A stretch of 64,000 nucleotides of DNA, from the NCBI RefSeq assembly GCF_014650175.1, contig NZ_BMUL01000006.1:1-64000 (forward strand). The letters are read 5' to 3'. Shown here piece by piece: positions 27,133 through 36,084 of this stretch. The translations under genes were made by a program, and so were the position numbers. The notes under the pieces were generated by a model. It saw nothing but the letters and a program-made list of their open reading frames with translations, was not told the origin of the DNA and made no database searches. Source of the stretch: Streptomyces termitum (GTDB lineage Bacteria; Actinomycetota; Actinomycetes; Streptomycetales; Streptomycetaceae). Numbering within the stretch: the first letter of the stretch is position 1; the number at the start of each line of letters is the position of its first letter.

Positions 27133-27465
27133 ATGCGGAAGCGGGGCGGGTCCGAGGTCTTCCGGATCACCGGGGCCCGGCAGGGACTCGCGGAGGACGT
27201 CCGGGGCAGGCAGCGGCGGTACGTCATCTCGATGTCGGTGCGGACGGTCTCGGTGATCGCGACGGCGGTGCTGTGGAACGTGGAACGGCACGTGGCGATC
27301 GTGACGCTGGCGCTCGGCGTGCTGCTGCCGTACATCGCGGTGGTGATCGCCAACGCGGGCCGCGAGACGGCGCCCTCGCTCCCCTCCACCTTCGTCCCGG
27401 CGCCGGTGCGGCCGGCACTCGGCGCGGACGGCTCCGCACCGGAATCCGGAGCGGAACGCCCCTGA
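27133..27465 (+). CDS. DUF3099 domain membrane protein
   Basis: 110 residues. A basic N-terminus (MRKRGGSEVFRITGARQGLAEDVRGRQRRYVISM) leads into two membrane helices (VRTVSVIATAVLWN; VAIVTLALGVLLPYIAVVIANAG), then a Pro/Ala-rich tail. The RQRRYVISM approach to the first helix and PYIAVVIANAG in the second match the DUF3099 actinobacterial family as I remember it. Function unknown. Divergent from the GlsB-type gene. Confidence 0.8.
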   Translation: MRKRGGSEVFRITGARQGLAEDVRGRQRRYVISMSVRTVSVIATAVLWNVERHVAIVTLALGVLLPYIAVVIANAGRETAPSLPSTFVPAPVRPALGADGSAPESGAERP

Positions 27466-27705
27466 GCGGCGGCCCCGTGCGGAGTCCCGCCGTCCGGTCA
27501 CGGAACGTGGTGAGGACCCCGTCGGGAAGCTCAAGAAAAGCTCAGATCAATCGTGAAGTTCTGGTGCACCTCCCCCCGGGTGCCGTGACATACTGCGTAC
27601 GCGCTCCGCATCCCCCGTCGGAGCGACGGACCGATGCCGGGCAGCTCCCCCCGTGGCTGCTCGGCATCGCTGTTGCTGGACAATGTTCCGGTGATCCAGG
27701 GTCCC

Positions 27706-27942
27706 GTGAGTGACGAGAAGCCGATCTGTTCCGCCAAGGGCTGCCGGGCCGCCGCCGTGTGGGTGCTGGCGTGGAACAACCCCAAGCTGCACACGCCGGA
27801 GCGGCGCAAGACGTGGCTGGCCTGCGAGGAGCACCGCGAGCACCTCTCCCAGTTCCTGGGGGTGCGGGGGTTCCTGAAGGACGTCGTCGCGCTCGCCGAG
27901 TGGGAGTCCGCCGAAGCCGACGGTACCGGCACCGGCGGCTGA
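27706..27942 (+). CDS. Small conserved protein with Cys/His cluster
   Basis: 78 residues: SDEKPICSAKGCRAAAVWVLAWNNPKLHTPERRKTW..., with a possible zinc site from CSAKGC near the start and the later LACEEHREH. Conserved in Streptomyces and sometimes labelled acetone carboxylase without basis, in my recollection. GTG 27706 gives the conserved SDEKPICSAKGC start; GTG 27691 is also possible, with a GACAAT-like -10 box 6 nt upstream. Its 3' end nearly meets the 3' end of moaA. Confidence 0.8.
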   Translation: MSDEKPICSAKGCRAAAVWVLAWNNPKLHTPERRKTWLACEEHREHLSQFLGVRGFLKDVVALAEWESAEADGTGTGG

Positions 27943-27948
27943 CCGCTC

Positions 27949-28938
27949 CTAGCCGCCGATCGCCGACATCGGGCGGTCGGGCTGGAGGAAGCCGGGGTCG
28001 TCCAGGCCGGAGCCGGCCTTCTTGCCCCACATCGCCTTCCGCCACAGCTCCGCGACGGCCTCGTCCCCCGCGTCGGAGCGGAGGGCGGCCCGCAGGTCGG
28101 TCTCCTCGGTGGCGAAGAGGCAGGTGCGGACCTGGCCGTCGGCGGTGAGCCGGGTCCTGTCGCAGGCCCGGCAGAACGGGCGGGTGACCGAGGCGATGAC
28201 GCCGACCGTGTGCGGTCCGCCGTCGACGGTCCACCGCTCGGCGGGGGCCGAGCCGCGCTCCCCGGCGCCCTCGGGGGCGAGGTCGAAGCGGGTGCGGAGG
28301 GACTCCAGGATGTCCCCGGCGGTGATCATGCCGTCGCGCTTCCAGCCGTGCTGGGCGTCGAGGGGCATCTGCTCGATGAAGCGGAGCTCGTACCCCTGCT
28401 CGATCGCCCAGGCGAGGAGGTCGGGGGCCTCGTCCTCGTTGAGTCCCGGCATCAGGACGGCGTTGACCTTGACGGGGGTGAGGCCGGCCTCGCGGGCGGC
28501 GGCCATGCCGTCGAGGACGTCCTGGTGGCGGTCGCGGCGGGTGAGGGTCTTGAAGACGTCGGGGCGCAGGGTGTCCAGCGAGACGTTGACCCGGTCCAGG
28601 CCGGCCGCCTTCAGGGCGGTGGCGGTGCGCTTGAGTCCGATGCCGTTGGTCGTCAGGGACATCCGGGGGCGGGGCTCCAGGGCGGCGCAGCGCTCGACGA
28701 TCCCGACGAGGCCGGGCCGGAGCAGCGGTTCGCCGCCGGTGAAGCGGACCTCGGTGACGCCGAGTTCGGTGACGGCGATGCGGATCAGCCGGACGATCTC
28801 GTCGTCGGTGAGGAGGTCGGGCTTGGCCAGCCACCGCAGGCCCTCCTCGGGCATGCAGTAGGTGCAGCGCAGGTTGCACCGGTCGGTGAGGGAGACGCGC
28901 AGATCGGTGGCGACCCGCCCGTACGTGTCGATGAGCAC
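27949..28938 (-). CDS. moaA: GTP 3',8-cyclase MoaA
   Basis: 329 residues. Radical-SAM enzyme for the first step of molybdenum cofactor synthesis. N-terminal [4Fe-4S] site Cys21, Cys25, Cys28 (TDRCNLRCTYCMP), SAM-binding FTGGEPLLR, and a second C-terminal cluster in CRACDRTRLTADGQVRTCLF. The chain ends in the diglycine SAIGG characteristic of MoaA. No other moa genes are adjacent. Confidence 0.96.
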   Translation of the reverse strand: MLIDTYGRVATDLRVSLTDRCNLRCTYCMPEEGLRWLAKPDLLTDDEIVRLIRIAVTELGVTEVRFTGGEPLLRPGLVGIVERCAALEPRPRMSLTTNGIGLKRTATALKAAGLDRVNVSLDTLRPDVFKTLTRRDRHQDVLDGMAAAREAGLTPVKVNAVLMPGLNEDEAPDLLAWAIEQGYELRFIEQMPLDAQHGWKRDGMITAGDILESLRTRFDLAPEGAGERGSAPAERWTVDGGPHTVGVIASVTRPFCRACDRTRLTADGQVRTCLFATEETDLRAALRSDAGDEAVAELWRKAMWGKKAGSGLDDPGFLQPDRPMSAIGG

Positions 28939-29043
28939 TGGGCCCCCTCCCCCTTCTTCCGGTTTCTTCCGCTCTCGGCTTCTTCTCTTCGAGCGTACGT
29001 GACCCCTGTGACGGGGGGCACGGCCCGATTGTCACGAGGACGG

Positions 29044-29081
29044 CACCGGCCGCGTCGTAGAACTCTACGACGCGGCCGGTG
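29044..29081 (-). terminator. Terminator after the actP gene, 18-bp perfect stem
   Basis: CACCGGCCGCGTCGTAGA (29044-29061) is the exact complement of 29064-29081, with a minimal loop. It sits 38 nt past the actP stop and upstream of moaA, isolating the two minus-strand units. The rest of the 180-nt gap must hold the moaA promoter. Confidence 0.8.
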
Positions 29082-29118
29082 TCCGGTCGCGGACCGTATA
29101 CGGCCCGGTGCGCTGCGG

Positions 29119-30768
29119 TCAGTGGCGGACCGCCTCGGCGGTACCCACGCCGGTGAGGGAGCGGACCTCCAGCTCGGCGTACTTGACCGGGTCGGGCTCC
29201 TCCTTGGAGAGGAGGGAGCCGAGCCAGCCGAGGAGGAAGCCGAGCGGGATGGAGACCAGGCCGGGGTTCTCCAGCGGGAACCAGTGGAAGTCGACGTCCT
29301 TGATCATCGAGGAGGCGGCGCCGGAGACCACCGGGGAGAAGACGACGAGGACGACGGAGGAGATCAGGCCGCCGTAGATGGACCAGAGGGCGCCCTGGGT
29401 GGTGAAGCGCTTCCAGAAGAGGGAGTAGAGGATCGTCGGCAGGTTGGCCGAGGCGGCGACCGCGAAGGCGAGGGCGACCAGCCCCGCGACGTTGAGGTCG
29501 CGGGCGAGGGCGCCGAGCGCGATCGAGACGATGCCGATGAGGACGGTGGCCCAGCGGGCGGCCTTCATCTCCTGCTTCTCGGTGGCCTTCCCGCGCTTGA
29601 TCACATTGGCGTAGATGTCGTGGGCGAAGGACGAGGAGGAGGCCAGGGTCAGGCCGGCGACCACGGCGAGGATGGTGGCGAAGGCGACCGCGGAGATGAC
29701 GGCGAGGAGGATCGATCCGCCGGTGGAGCCGGCGCCGCCGCCGACCTCCAGGGCAGTCAGCGGGGCCGCCGTGTTGCCCGCCTTGTTGGACGCCTTGATG
29801 GTGTCGCCGCTGAGCAGGGCGGCGGCGCCGAAGCCGAGGACGATGGTCATCAGGTAGAAGGCGCCGATGATGCCGATGGCCCAGTTGACCGACTTCCGGG
29901 CGGCCTTGGCGGTGGGCACCGTGTAGAAGCGGATGAGGATGTGCGGCAGGCCGGCGGTGCCGAGGACCAGGGCGATGCCGAGGGAGAGGAAGTCGAGCTT
30001 GGAGACCTCGGAGACGCCGTACTTGAGGCCGGGCTCCAGGAAGGCGTCGCCCTTGCCGCTGTTGGTGGCGGCGGCGCCGAGCAGGTCGGAGAGGTTGAAG
30101 TCGAACTTGAGCAGGATGAGGAAGGTGATGAGCAGGGTGCCCGCGATGAGGAGGACGGCCTTGACCATCTGCACCCAGGTGGTGCCCTTCATGCCGCCGA
30201 TGGTCACGTAGACGATCATCAGGACGCCGACCAGGGCGACGATGGCGATCTTGCCACCGTCGCTGGTGATGCCGAGGAGCAGGGAGACGAGGACGCCCGC
30301 GCCGGCCATCTGGGCGAGCAGGTAGAAGATCGAGACGACGATGGTGGAGGTGCCGGCGGCGGTGCGGATGGGGCGCTGGCGCATCCGGTAGGCGAGGACG
30401 TCGCCCATGGTGAACCGGCCGGAGTTGCGCAGGGGTTCGGCGACCAGGAGGAGGGCGACGAGCCAGGCGACGAGGAAGCCGATGGAGTAGAGGAAGCCGT
30501 CGTAGCCGTAGAGGGCGATGGCGCCGCTGATGCCGAGGAAGGACGCGGCGGACATGTAGTCGCCGGAGATGGCGAGGCCGTTCTGGAAGCCGGTGAACTG
30601 GCCGCCGCCGGCGTAGAAGTCGGCGGCGCTGCGGGTCTGCCGGCCGGCCCAGATGGTGATGCCGAGGGTGGCGAGGACGAAGGCGGCGAAGAGGGCGATG
30701 ATCAGCGGCCGGTGCTCGGTGGTGGCGCTGTCGGCGGCGAGCAGGGCGGAGGCGGCGGGGATGGTCAT
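29119..30768 (-). CDS. actP: Cation/acetate symporter (ActP-like, SSS family)
   Basis: 549 residues, about thirteen membrane helices of the sodium:solute symporter family. ActP-like features include AGGQFTGFQNGLAISGDYMSAASFLGISGAIALYGYDG and AYRMRQRPIRTAAGTSTIVVSIFYLLAQMAGAG. It likely takes up acetate or other short monocarboxylates. The start overlaps the stop of the DUF485 gene by 4 nt, the usual yjcH-actP arrangement. Confidence 0.93.
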   Translation of the reverse strand: MTIPAASALLAADSATTEHRPLIIALFAAFVLATLGITIWAGRQTRSAADFYAGGGQFTGFQNGLAISGDYMSAASFLGISGAIALYGYDGFLYSIGFLVAWLVALLLVAEPLRNSGRFTMGDVLAYRMRQRPIRTAAGTSTIVVSIFYLLAQMAGAGVLVSLLLGITSDGGKIAIVALVGVLMIVYVTIGGMKGTTWVQMVKAVLLIAGTLLITFLILLKFDFNLSDLLGAAATNSGKGDAFLEPGLKYGVSEVSKLDFLSLGIALVLGTAGLPHILIRFYTVPTAKAARKSVNWAIGIIGAFYLMTIVLGFGAAALLSGDTIKASNKAGNTAAPLTALEVGGGAGSTGGSILLAVISAVAFATILAVVAGLTLASSSSFAHDIYANVIKRGKATEKQEMKAARWATVLIGIVSIALGALARDLNVAGLVALAFAVAASANLPTILYSLFWKRFTTQGALWSIYGGLISSVVLVVFSPVVSGAASSMIKDVDFHWFPLENPGLVSIPLGFLLGWLGSLLSKEEPDPVKYAELEVRSLTGVGTAEAVRH

Positions 30769-31193
30769 GCGTCGCCCTCCATACGGGCCTTGATGGCCTC
30801 GGCCCGGGGGTCGAGGCGGTGGGCGGCGTGGCGGGAGTAGAGCCAGGCGATGAGGAAGGTGGTGGCGAACTGGCCGAGGCCCAGGACGAGCGCCACGTTG
30901 ATGTGGCCGAAGAGGCGGATGGCCATGAAGCCGCCCGCGTAGTTGGAGAGCAGGACGTAGAGCAGGTACCAGGCGATGAAGGCGATCGTCAGGGGGAAGG
31001 CGAACGAGCGGTAGGTGCGGCGGAGTTCGCCGAACTCCTCGCCGCGCTGGACCTCGACGAAACGCTCCGGGGCGGGGCCTGCCCCCGTGCCGGAGGGGCC
31101 GGGACCGGGGTCGGTCCCCCTGCCGTTTCTCTGCGGTGGTACTTCGGTGGCCACGGTCTCTCCTGGTGACGCGGGGGCGGGCGGCATGGTCAT
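30765..31193 (-). CDS. DUF485 (YjcH-like) membrane protein
   Basis: 142 residues. A Pro/Gly-rich N-terminal tail is followed by a DUF485 core with two membrane helices: FGELRRTYRSFAFPLTIAFIAWYLLYVLLSNYAGGFM and GHINVALVLGLGQFATTFLIAWLYSRHA. In enterobacteria the homologue YjcH is cotranscribed with actP. Here the 4-nt overlap with actP supports the same partnership. Confidence 0.92.
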   Translation of the reverse strand: MTMPPAPASPGETVATEVPPQRNGRGTDPGPGPSGTGAGPAPERFVEVQRGEEFGELRRTYRSFAFPLTIAFIAWYLLYVLLSNYAGGFMAIRLFGHINVALVLGLGQFATTFLIAWLYSRHAAHRLDPRAEAIKARMEGDA

Positions 31194-31429
31194 GGGGGCC
31201 TCACCTGGGGGTGCGGGAAACGGGGTCGCCGGCCGGCGCCCCTCCCCTGCTCAACGGCACGGGGCCGGATGTGAAGCGGTTCACCGGCGGGGAATCTTCG
31301 CGCGAATCTTCATCAAGTCTTCTCAACTCATTGATGACCAGGGAAGATCAGCGATAGCTTCGGCCGTCATGCACCTGCTCAGACGCAACCCCGCGTCCGG
31401 GCAGTACAGACGGATGATGTGGAGAACCC

Positions 31430-32971
31430 ATGGCTCATCTGGGATCGAGGCGCGGCCGAGTACTCGCTCTGCCTGCTGGTCTCGCGCTCACCGCCTCGCT
31501 CGGCTTCCTTCCCTCCGGCGCCGCCTCCGCCGCGGAGCTGAGCGATGCCCCGGCGTCCGCCGCCGTCGCGACGAGCGGTGCGAAGCTCACCTACGTCGTG
31601 AACGTGGCGAACGGCCGCGGCACCGCGACCGCGGTGAAGAAGGCCGTGAAGGCCGCGGGCGGCGAGGTCGTCGCCGACTACGACCGCATAGGCGTGCTGG
31701 TCGTCCACTCGCAGAACCCGGCCTTCGCCCAGCAGATACGCAAGGCGCGCGGCGTGGTGTCGGCGGGTGCGACGCGCACCGCCCCGCTCTCCGCGCAGCG
31801 CGACGACTCCGTCGGCGGCGCGGCCGAGGCGCTGACGGCCGCCGAGGCGCTGTCCGCCGCCGCGAACGCCTCCGACGAGCAGGACCCGCTGGAGCCGTTG
31901 CAGTGGGACCTGCCGGCCATCAAGGCCGACAAGGCGCACAAGAAGACCCTCGGCAGCAGCCGGGTCACCGTCGGCGTCATCGACACCGGCGTGGACGACA
32001 CCCACCCGGACCTGGCGCCGAACTTCGACGCCCGCAAGTCCGCGAACTGCGTCTCCGGCGTGCCGGACACCACGCCCGGTTCGTGGCGTCCCAACCCGGG
32101 CGAGTCGGACCACGGCACCCACGTCGCCGGCACGATCGGCGCGGCCAAGAACGGCGTCGGCGTCACCGGTGTCGCCCCGGGCGTGAAGCTCGCCGGCATC
32201 AAGGTGTCCACCCCGGACGGCTTCTTCTACACCGAGGCCGTGGTCTGCGGCTTCATGTGGGCCGCCGAGAACGACATCGACATCACGAACAACAGCTACT
32301 ACACCGACCCGTGGATGTTCGCCTGCAAGAACGACGCGGACCAGAAGGCCCTCGTCGAGGCGGTCACCCGGGCGACCCGGTACGCGGAGAAGAAGGGCAC
32401 GGTCAACGTGGCCGCGGCCGGCAACTCCAAGTTCGACCTGGCGGCCGACTCCATCCTGGACAACTCCAGCCCGAACGACACCACTCCGGGCGACCGGGTC
32501 ATCGACCCGAAGAAGTGCGTGGACTACCCGGCGATGCTGCCGGGCGTCGTGACGGTCTCCGCGACCGGCGCGAAGGGCCTGAAGGCCTCGTACTCGAACT
32601 ACGGCCGCGGGGTCATCGACGTCTCCGCCCCCGGCGGCGACCGCACGGCCTACCAGACCCCGGACGCCCCGGCGACCAACGGTCTGATCCTGTCGACCAC
32701 GGTCAACGGCGGCTACAACTACAAGGCCGGCACGTCGATGGCGTCGCCGCACGCCGCCGGTGTGCTGGCGCTGCTGAAGTCGACGCACCCGAAGGCGAGC
32801 CCGGCCTCGCTGAAGGCGCTGCTGTACGCGCAGGCCGACGAGCACGCCTGCACCAACCCGTACGACATCGAGGGCGACGGCACGATCGACGCCGTCTGCG
32901 AGGGCGGCAAGCAGAAGAACGGCTTCTACGGGGCCGGTCTGGTGGACGCGCTGGAGGCCGTCCGCCGCTGA
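31430..32971 (+). CDS. Secreted S8 family serine peptidase (subtilisin-like)
   Basis: 513 residues. Signal peptide (GRVLALPAGLALTASLGFLPSGAASAA), an inhibitor-I9-like propeptide region (LTYVVNVANGRGTATAVKKAVKAAGGEVV), then the subtilase core with Asp185 (VIDTGVDDTHPDL), His231 (DHGTHVAGTI) and Ser436 (GTSMASPHAAG). Several cysteines lie in the mature domain. It likely acts as an extracellular protease. Alone between its own promoter region and a strong terminator. Confidence 0.95.
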   Translation: MAHLGSRRGRVLALPAGLALTASLGFLPSGAASAAELSDAPASAAVATSGAKLTYVVNVANGRGTATAVKKAVKAAGGEVVADYDRIGVLVVHSQNPAFAQQIRKARGVVSAGATRTAPLSAQRDDSVGGAAEALTAAEALSAAANASDEQDPLEPLQWDLPAIKADKAHKKTLGSSRVTVGVIDTGVDDTHPDLAPNFDARKSANCVSGVPDTTPGSWRPNPGESDHGTHVAGTIGAAKNGVGVTGVAPGVKLAGIKVSTPDGFFYTEAVVCGFMWAAENDIDITNNSYYTDPWMFACKNDADQKALVEAVTRATRYAEKKGTVNVAAAGNSKFDLAADSILDNSSPNDTTPGDRVIDPKKCVDYPAMLPGVVTVSATGAKGLKASYSNYGRGVIDVSAPGGDRTAYQTPDAPATNGLILSTTVNGGYNYKAGTSMASPHAAGVLALLKSTHPKASPASLKALLYAQADEHACTNPYDIEGDGTIDAVCEGGKQKNGFYGAGLVDALEAVRR

Positions 32972-32993
32972 TGACGGCCTGACCCGACGCGAG

Positions 32994-33026
32994 GGCCCCG
33001 GTGCGGCGTGCCGCACCGGGGCCTTT
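32994..33026 (+). terminator. Terminator of the S8 peptidase gene
   Basis: GGCCCCGGTGCGGC (32994-33007) pairs with GCCGCACCGGGGCC (33010-33023), followed by TTT. Confidence 0.85.
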
Positions 33027-33065
33027 CGCGTGCCCGGGGGTGGCACCGGGTGCCATAGTGCGGGC

Positions 33066-34367
33066 ATGGAGTGCACGGTGCGGAGCGGTACGGAGTCGTT
33101 GTGGGCGGCGCTGGGCGGCGATCCCGCCCTGGTGGACCGGGTCGAGTACGGCGGGGTGTCCGGGCTGCTGCCCGCGCGGCTGCCGGTGATGGACCTGGCG
33201 CGGGCGACGGTCGCGGTCTGCGGGCTCGCGGCGGTGGAGCACGCGGGGGCGGCGGGGCCCGTGCGGGTGGACGACGGGGCCGTCGCCACCGCCTTCGTGA
33301 GCGAGCGGCACCTGCGGATGGACGGGCGGGCGCCGGTGAGCTTCGCGCCGCTGTCGCGGTTCTGGCGGGCGGCCGACGGCTGGGTCCGCACCCACGCCAA
33401 CTATCCGCACCACCGGGCGGCCCTGCTGGCGGCGCTGGACGCCGACGGGTCGGCAAAGGCGGTGGCGGAGGCGGTCGGCGCCCGCACCGCCGCCGAGGTG
33501 GAGGAGGCGGTGTACGCGGCCGGGGGCCTGGCGGTGGCGGTGCGGACGCCCGCCGCGTGGGCCGCCCACCCGCAGGGCCGGGAGGTCGCGGCGCGCCCGC
33601 TGCTCACCCGGGAGCGGGTCGACGACGCGCCGGCCCGGCGCCGGGCCGGCGGGCCGCCGCGGGTCCTGGACCTGACCCGGGTGATCGCGGGCCCGGTGGC
33701 GACCCGGACGCTGGCGCTGCTCGGCGCGGACGTGCTGCGGATCGACCCGCCGGGCCGCCCGGAGCTGGCGGACCAGCACGCGGACGGGGACGTGGGGAAG
33801 CGGACGGCGGCCCTGGACCTGGACCGGCCGTCGGACCGGCGGAGCTTCGACGAGCTGCTGGACGCGGCGGACGTGCTGGTGACCGGCTACCGGCCGGGGG
33901 CGCTGGAGCGGTACGGGCTGGAGCGGCCGGGGCTGGTGACGGCCCGGCTGTCGGCCTGGGGCGACCACGGGCCCTGGGGCGGGCGGCGGGGCTTCGACAG
34001 CCTGGTGCAGGCGGCGACCGGGATCGCGGTGACGGAGGGGTCGGAGGAGGAGCCGGGGGCGCTGCCCGCGCAGGCGCTGGACCACGGCACGGGGTACCTG
34101 CTGGCGGCGGCGGTGCTGCGGTCGCTGACCGAGCGGGAGCGGGACGGCGGCGGGCGGCTGGTCCGGCTGTCGCTGGCGCGCACCGGGCACTGGCTGGCGC
34201 ACGGCCTGCCCCGGTACGACCCCGGGCGGTACGTCGCGGAGTCGGACGGGCCGCTCGGACGGCTGCGGCACGCGGTGTCGCCGGTGGCGTACGAGGGCGG
34301 CCCGGCGGGCTGGTCGCGCCCGCCGGGGGTGGCGGGCGCGGACCGGGCGGCCTGGCTCAGGGCCTGA
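33066..34367 (+). CDS. CaiB/BaiF-type CoA transferase family protein
   Basis: 433 residues. Family III CoA-transferase-like: RVLDLTRVIAGPVATRTLALLGADVLRIDPPGRPEL, the LDLDRPSDRRSFDELLDAADVLVTGYRPGALERYGL block, and RRGFDSLVQAATGIA. The domain usually opens the protein; here about 190 residues precede it, so it is an arrangement of two half-domains. Substrate unknown. CATAGT (33054-33059) ends 6 nt before the ATG and no Shine-Dalgarno exists, so probably leaderless. Its 3' end overlaps the convergent dehydrogenase gene by 11 nt. Confidence 0.87.
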   Translation: MECTVRSGTESLWAALGGDPALVDRVEYGGVSGLLPARLPVMDLARATVAVCGLAAVEHAGAAGPVRVDDGAVATAFVSERHLRMDGRAPVSFAPLSRFWRAADGWVRTHANYPHHRAALLAALDADGSAKAVAEAVGARTAAEVEEAVYAAGGLAVAVRTPAAWAAHPQGREVAARPLLTRERVDDAPARRRAGGPPRVLDLTRVIAGPVATRTLALLGADVLRIDPPGRPELADQHADGDVGKRTAALDLDRPSDRRSFDELLDAADVLVTGYRPGALERYGLERPGLVTARLSAWGDHGPWGGRRGFDSLVQAATGIAVTEGSEEEPGALPAQALDHGTGYLLAAAVLRSLTERERDGGGRLVRLSLARTGHWLAHGLPRYDPGRYVAESDGPLGRLRHAVSPVAYEGGPAGWSRPPGVAGADRAAWLRA

Positions 34368-35400
34368 CGAGGACCTTGAGGGCGGTGCGTTCGTCCATGG
34401 CCCGGTAGCCGTCGGGGACGCCGTCGAGGTCCACGGTCAGGTCGAAGACCGGGGACGGGTCGAGCGTGCCGTCGAGGACGTCGGCGAGGAGTTCGGGCAG
34501 GTAGGCGCGGACGGGGGCGACGCCGCCGCGCAGGGCGATGTTGCGGTCGAACATGACGGAGAGGTCGAGGCCGGTGCCGGAGCCGTGCGGGACGCCGACG
34601 TAGCCGACGGAGCCGCCGTCGCGGGCGATGTTCACGGCGGTGCGCATGGACTGCTCGGTGCCGACGGCCTCGATGACGCCGTGGGCGCCGTGGCCGCCGG
34701 TGAGTTCGCGGACGGCGGCCTCGGCGGCCTCGCCGCGCTCGGCGACGACGTCGGTGGCGCCGAAGAGGCGGGCGATGTCGGTACGGGCGGGGTGGCGGCC
34801 CAGCGCGATGATCCGCTCGGCGCCCAGGCGGCGGGCGGCGAGGACGCCGCAGAGGCCGACGGCGCCGTCGCCGACGACGGCGACGGTGGAGCCGGGGCGG
34901 ACGCCCGCGCCGAGGGCGGCGTGGTGGCCGGTGCCCATGACGTCGGAGAGGGCGAGCAGGGCGGTCAGCAGCCGGTCGTCGGAGGCGGCGTCGGCGGGGA
35001 GCCGGACGAGGGTGCCGTCGGCGAAGGGGACGCGGACGGCCTCGCCCTGGCCGCCGTCGGAGCCGCCGGAGCCCCAGAAGCCGCCGTTGGGGCAGGAGGT
35101 CTGGAGGCCCTCGGCGCAGTAGTCGCAGGTGCCGTCGGACCAGACGAAGGGGGAGACGACGAGGTCGCCGGTCCGCAGGCCGCCGACCCCGGGTCCGGTG
35201 GCCTCGACGACGCCGAGGAACTCGTGGCCGATGCGCTGGCCGGGCGTGCGGGCGGACTCGCCCCGGTAGGCCCACAGGTCGCTGCCGCAGACGCAGGCGC
35301 GCAGGACCCGGACGACGGCGTCGCCGGGATCCCGCACGACCGGGTCGGGCACCTCCTCCACGCGCAGGTCGAACGGGGCGTGGATGGTGGTGGCGCGCAT
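34357..35400 (-). CDS. Zinc-dependent alcohol dehydrogenase
   Basis: 347 residues, MDR family. Catalytic zinc ligands Cys38 and His59-Glu60 (CVCGSDLW, GHEFLG). A reduced structural-zinc loop shows only Cys92, Cys95 and Cys103. The Rossmann motif is VAVVGDGAVGLCGVLAA. It interconverts an alcohol and an aldehyde or ketone, substrate unknown. GAGGAA precedes the ATG, and only 12 nt separate it from the lysoplasmalogenase stop. It is probably the third gene of an operon with two lipid enzymes whose reactions release fatty aldehydes. Confidence 0.92.
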   Translation of the reverse strand: MRATTIHAPFDLRVEEVPDPVVRDPGDAVVRVLRACVCGSDLWAYRGESARTPGQRIGHEFLGVVEATGPGVGGLRTGDLVVSPFVWSDGTCDYCAEGLQTSCPNGGFWGSGGSDGGQGEAVRVPFADGTLVRLPADAASDDRLLTALLALSDVMGTGHHAALGAGVRPGSTVAVVGDGAVGLCGVLAARRLGAERIIALGRHPARTDIARLFGATDVVAERGEAAEAAVRELTGGHGAHGVIEAVGTEQSMRTAVNIARDGGSVGYVGVPHGSGTGLDLSVMFDRNIALRGGVAPVRAYLPELLADVLDGTLDPSPVFDLTVDLDGVPDGYRAMDERTALKVLVRP

Positions 35401-35412
35401 GGTTCCTCGCTG

Positions 35413-36084
35413 TCAGCTGGTCGTACGACGTTCACCGTACATCGCGTCCGGCGCGGTCGCCGCGGGGGCGGTCGCGGGGGTGGCGGCCAGGGCGCCCGCG
35501 GTCAGCAGGTACTGGGCGGCGATGTAGGTCAGCATGACCCAGAAGTCGGGGGCCGGCAGCTGGGGCCAGTCGGCGATGCCGGTGGCGATGAGGGTGTCGG
35601 AGAGCAGGAAGAGCGCGCCGCCGACACCGGCGAGGACGCCCAGCGAGCTGGCGCGGTAGGCCATCGCGGCGAGCAGCAGGGAGTAGCCGGCGACGGGGAT
35701 CCGCAGGTCGGCGGGGAGGTCGGGCCAGAGGGCGACGACGGTGCCGAGGAGGGCGAGGGCGTAGAGGCCGCCGAGGAGCGGGGAGGTGCGGCGGCGGCCG
35801 AAGAGGACCAGGTAGCAGACGTGGCCGAGGGCGAAGGAGCCCATGCCGACGAGGAAGGCCCAGTCGGCGTCGAGGAGCAGGAAGACGTCGCCGCCCCAGC
35901 CGAAGAGGAGGGCCGCGACGAGGAGGCGGGGGGCGCCCCGGGTGGCCGCGAAGGCGGCGAGCAGCGGCAGCAGGAGCGGCTTGGCGATCAGGTGGCCGGC
36001 GTCGGCGCCGGCGAGGAGCGAGCCGAGGTCGGTGGCGGCGGCGAGCAGGAAGGCGCCGAGCAGGAGGCGGGAGGGGGTGTTCAC
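35413..36084 (-). CDS. Lysoplasmalogenase (YhhN/TMEM86 family)
   Basis: 223 residues, about eight membrane helices. YhhN-family features: ATDLGSLLAGADAGHLIAKPLLLPLLAAF, the acidic pair in FGWGGDVFLLLDADWAFLVGMGSFALGHVCYLVLF, and GGALFLLSDTLIA. Family members hydrolyse the vinyl-ether bond of lysoplasmalogens, giving a fatty aldehyde and a glycerophospho-compound. The GTG start overlaps the stop of the upstream hydroxylase gene by 4 nt (GTGA), so the two are translationally coupled. Confidence 0.92.
   Translation of the reverse strand: MNTPSRLLLGAFLLAAATDLGSLLAGADAGHLIAKPLLLPLLAAFAATRGAPRLLVAALLFGWGGDVFLLLDADWAFLVGMGSFALGHVCYLVLFGRRRTSPLLGGLYALALLGTVVALWPDLPADLRIPVAGYSLLLAAMAYRASSLGVLAGVGGALFLLSDTLIATGIADWPQLPAPDFWVMLTYIAAQYLLTAGALAATPATAPAATAPDAMYGERRTTS

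Noticed and set aside
27706..27942. Acetone carboxylase label for the 78-aa protein
   Set aside because: It is far too short and has none of that enzyme's domains; the Cys/His pattern suggests a small metal-binding protein instead.
28210..30840. 876-codon plus-strand open frame
   Set aside because: It is antisense to moaA and actP, with repetitive Glu/Asp/Gly/Val composition and no homology-like motifs.
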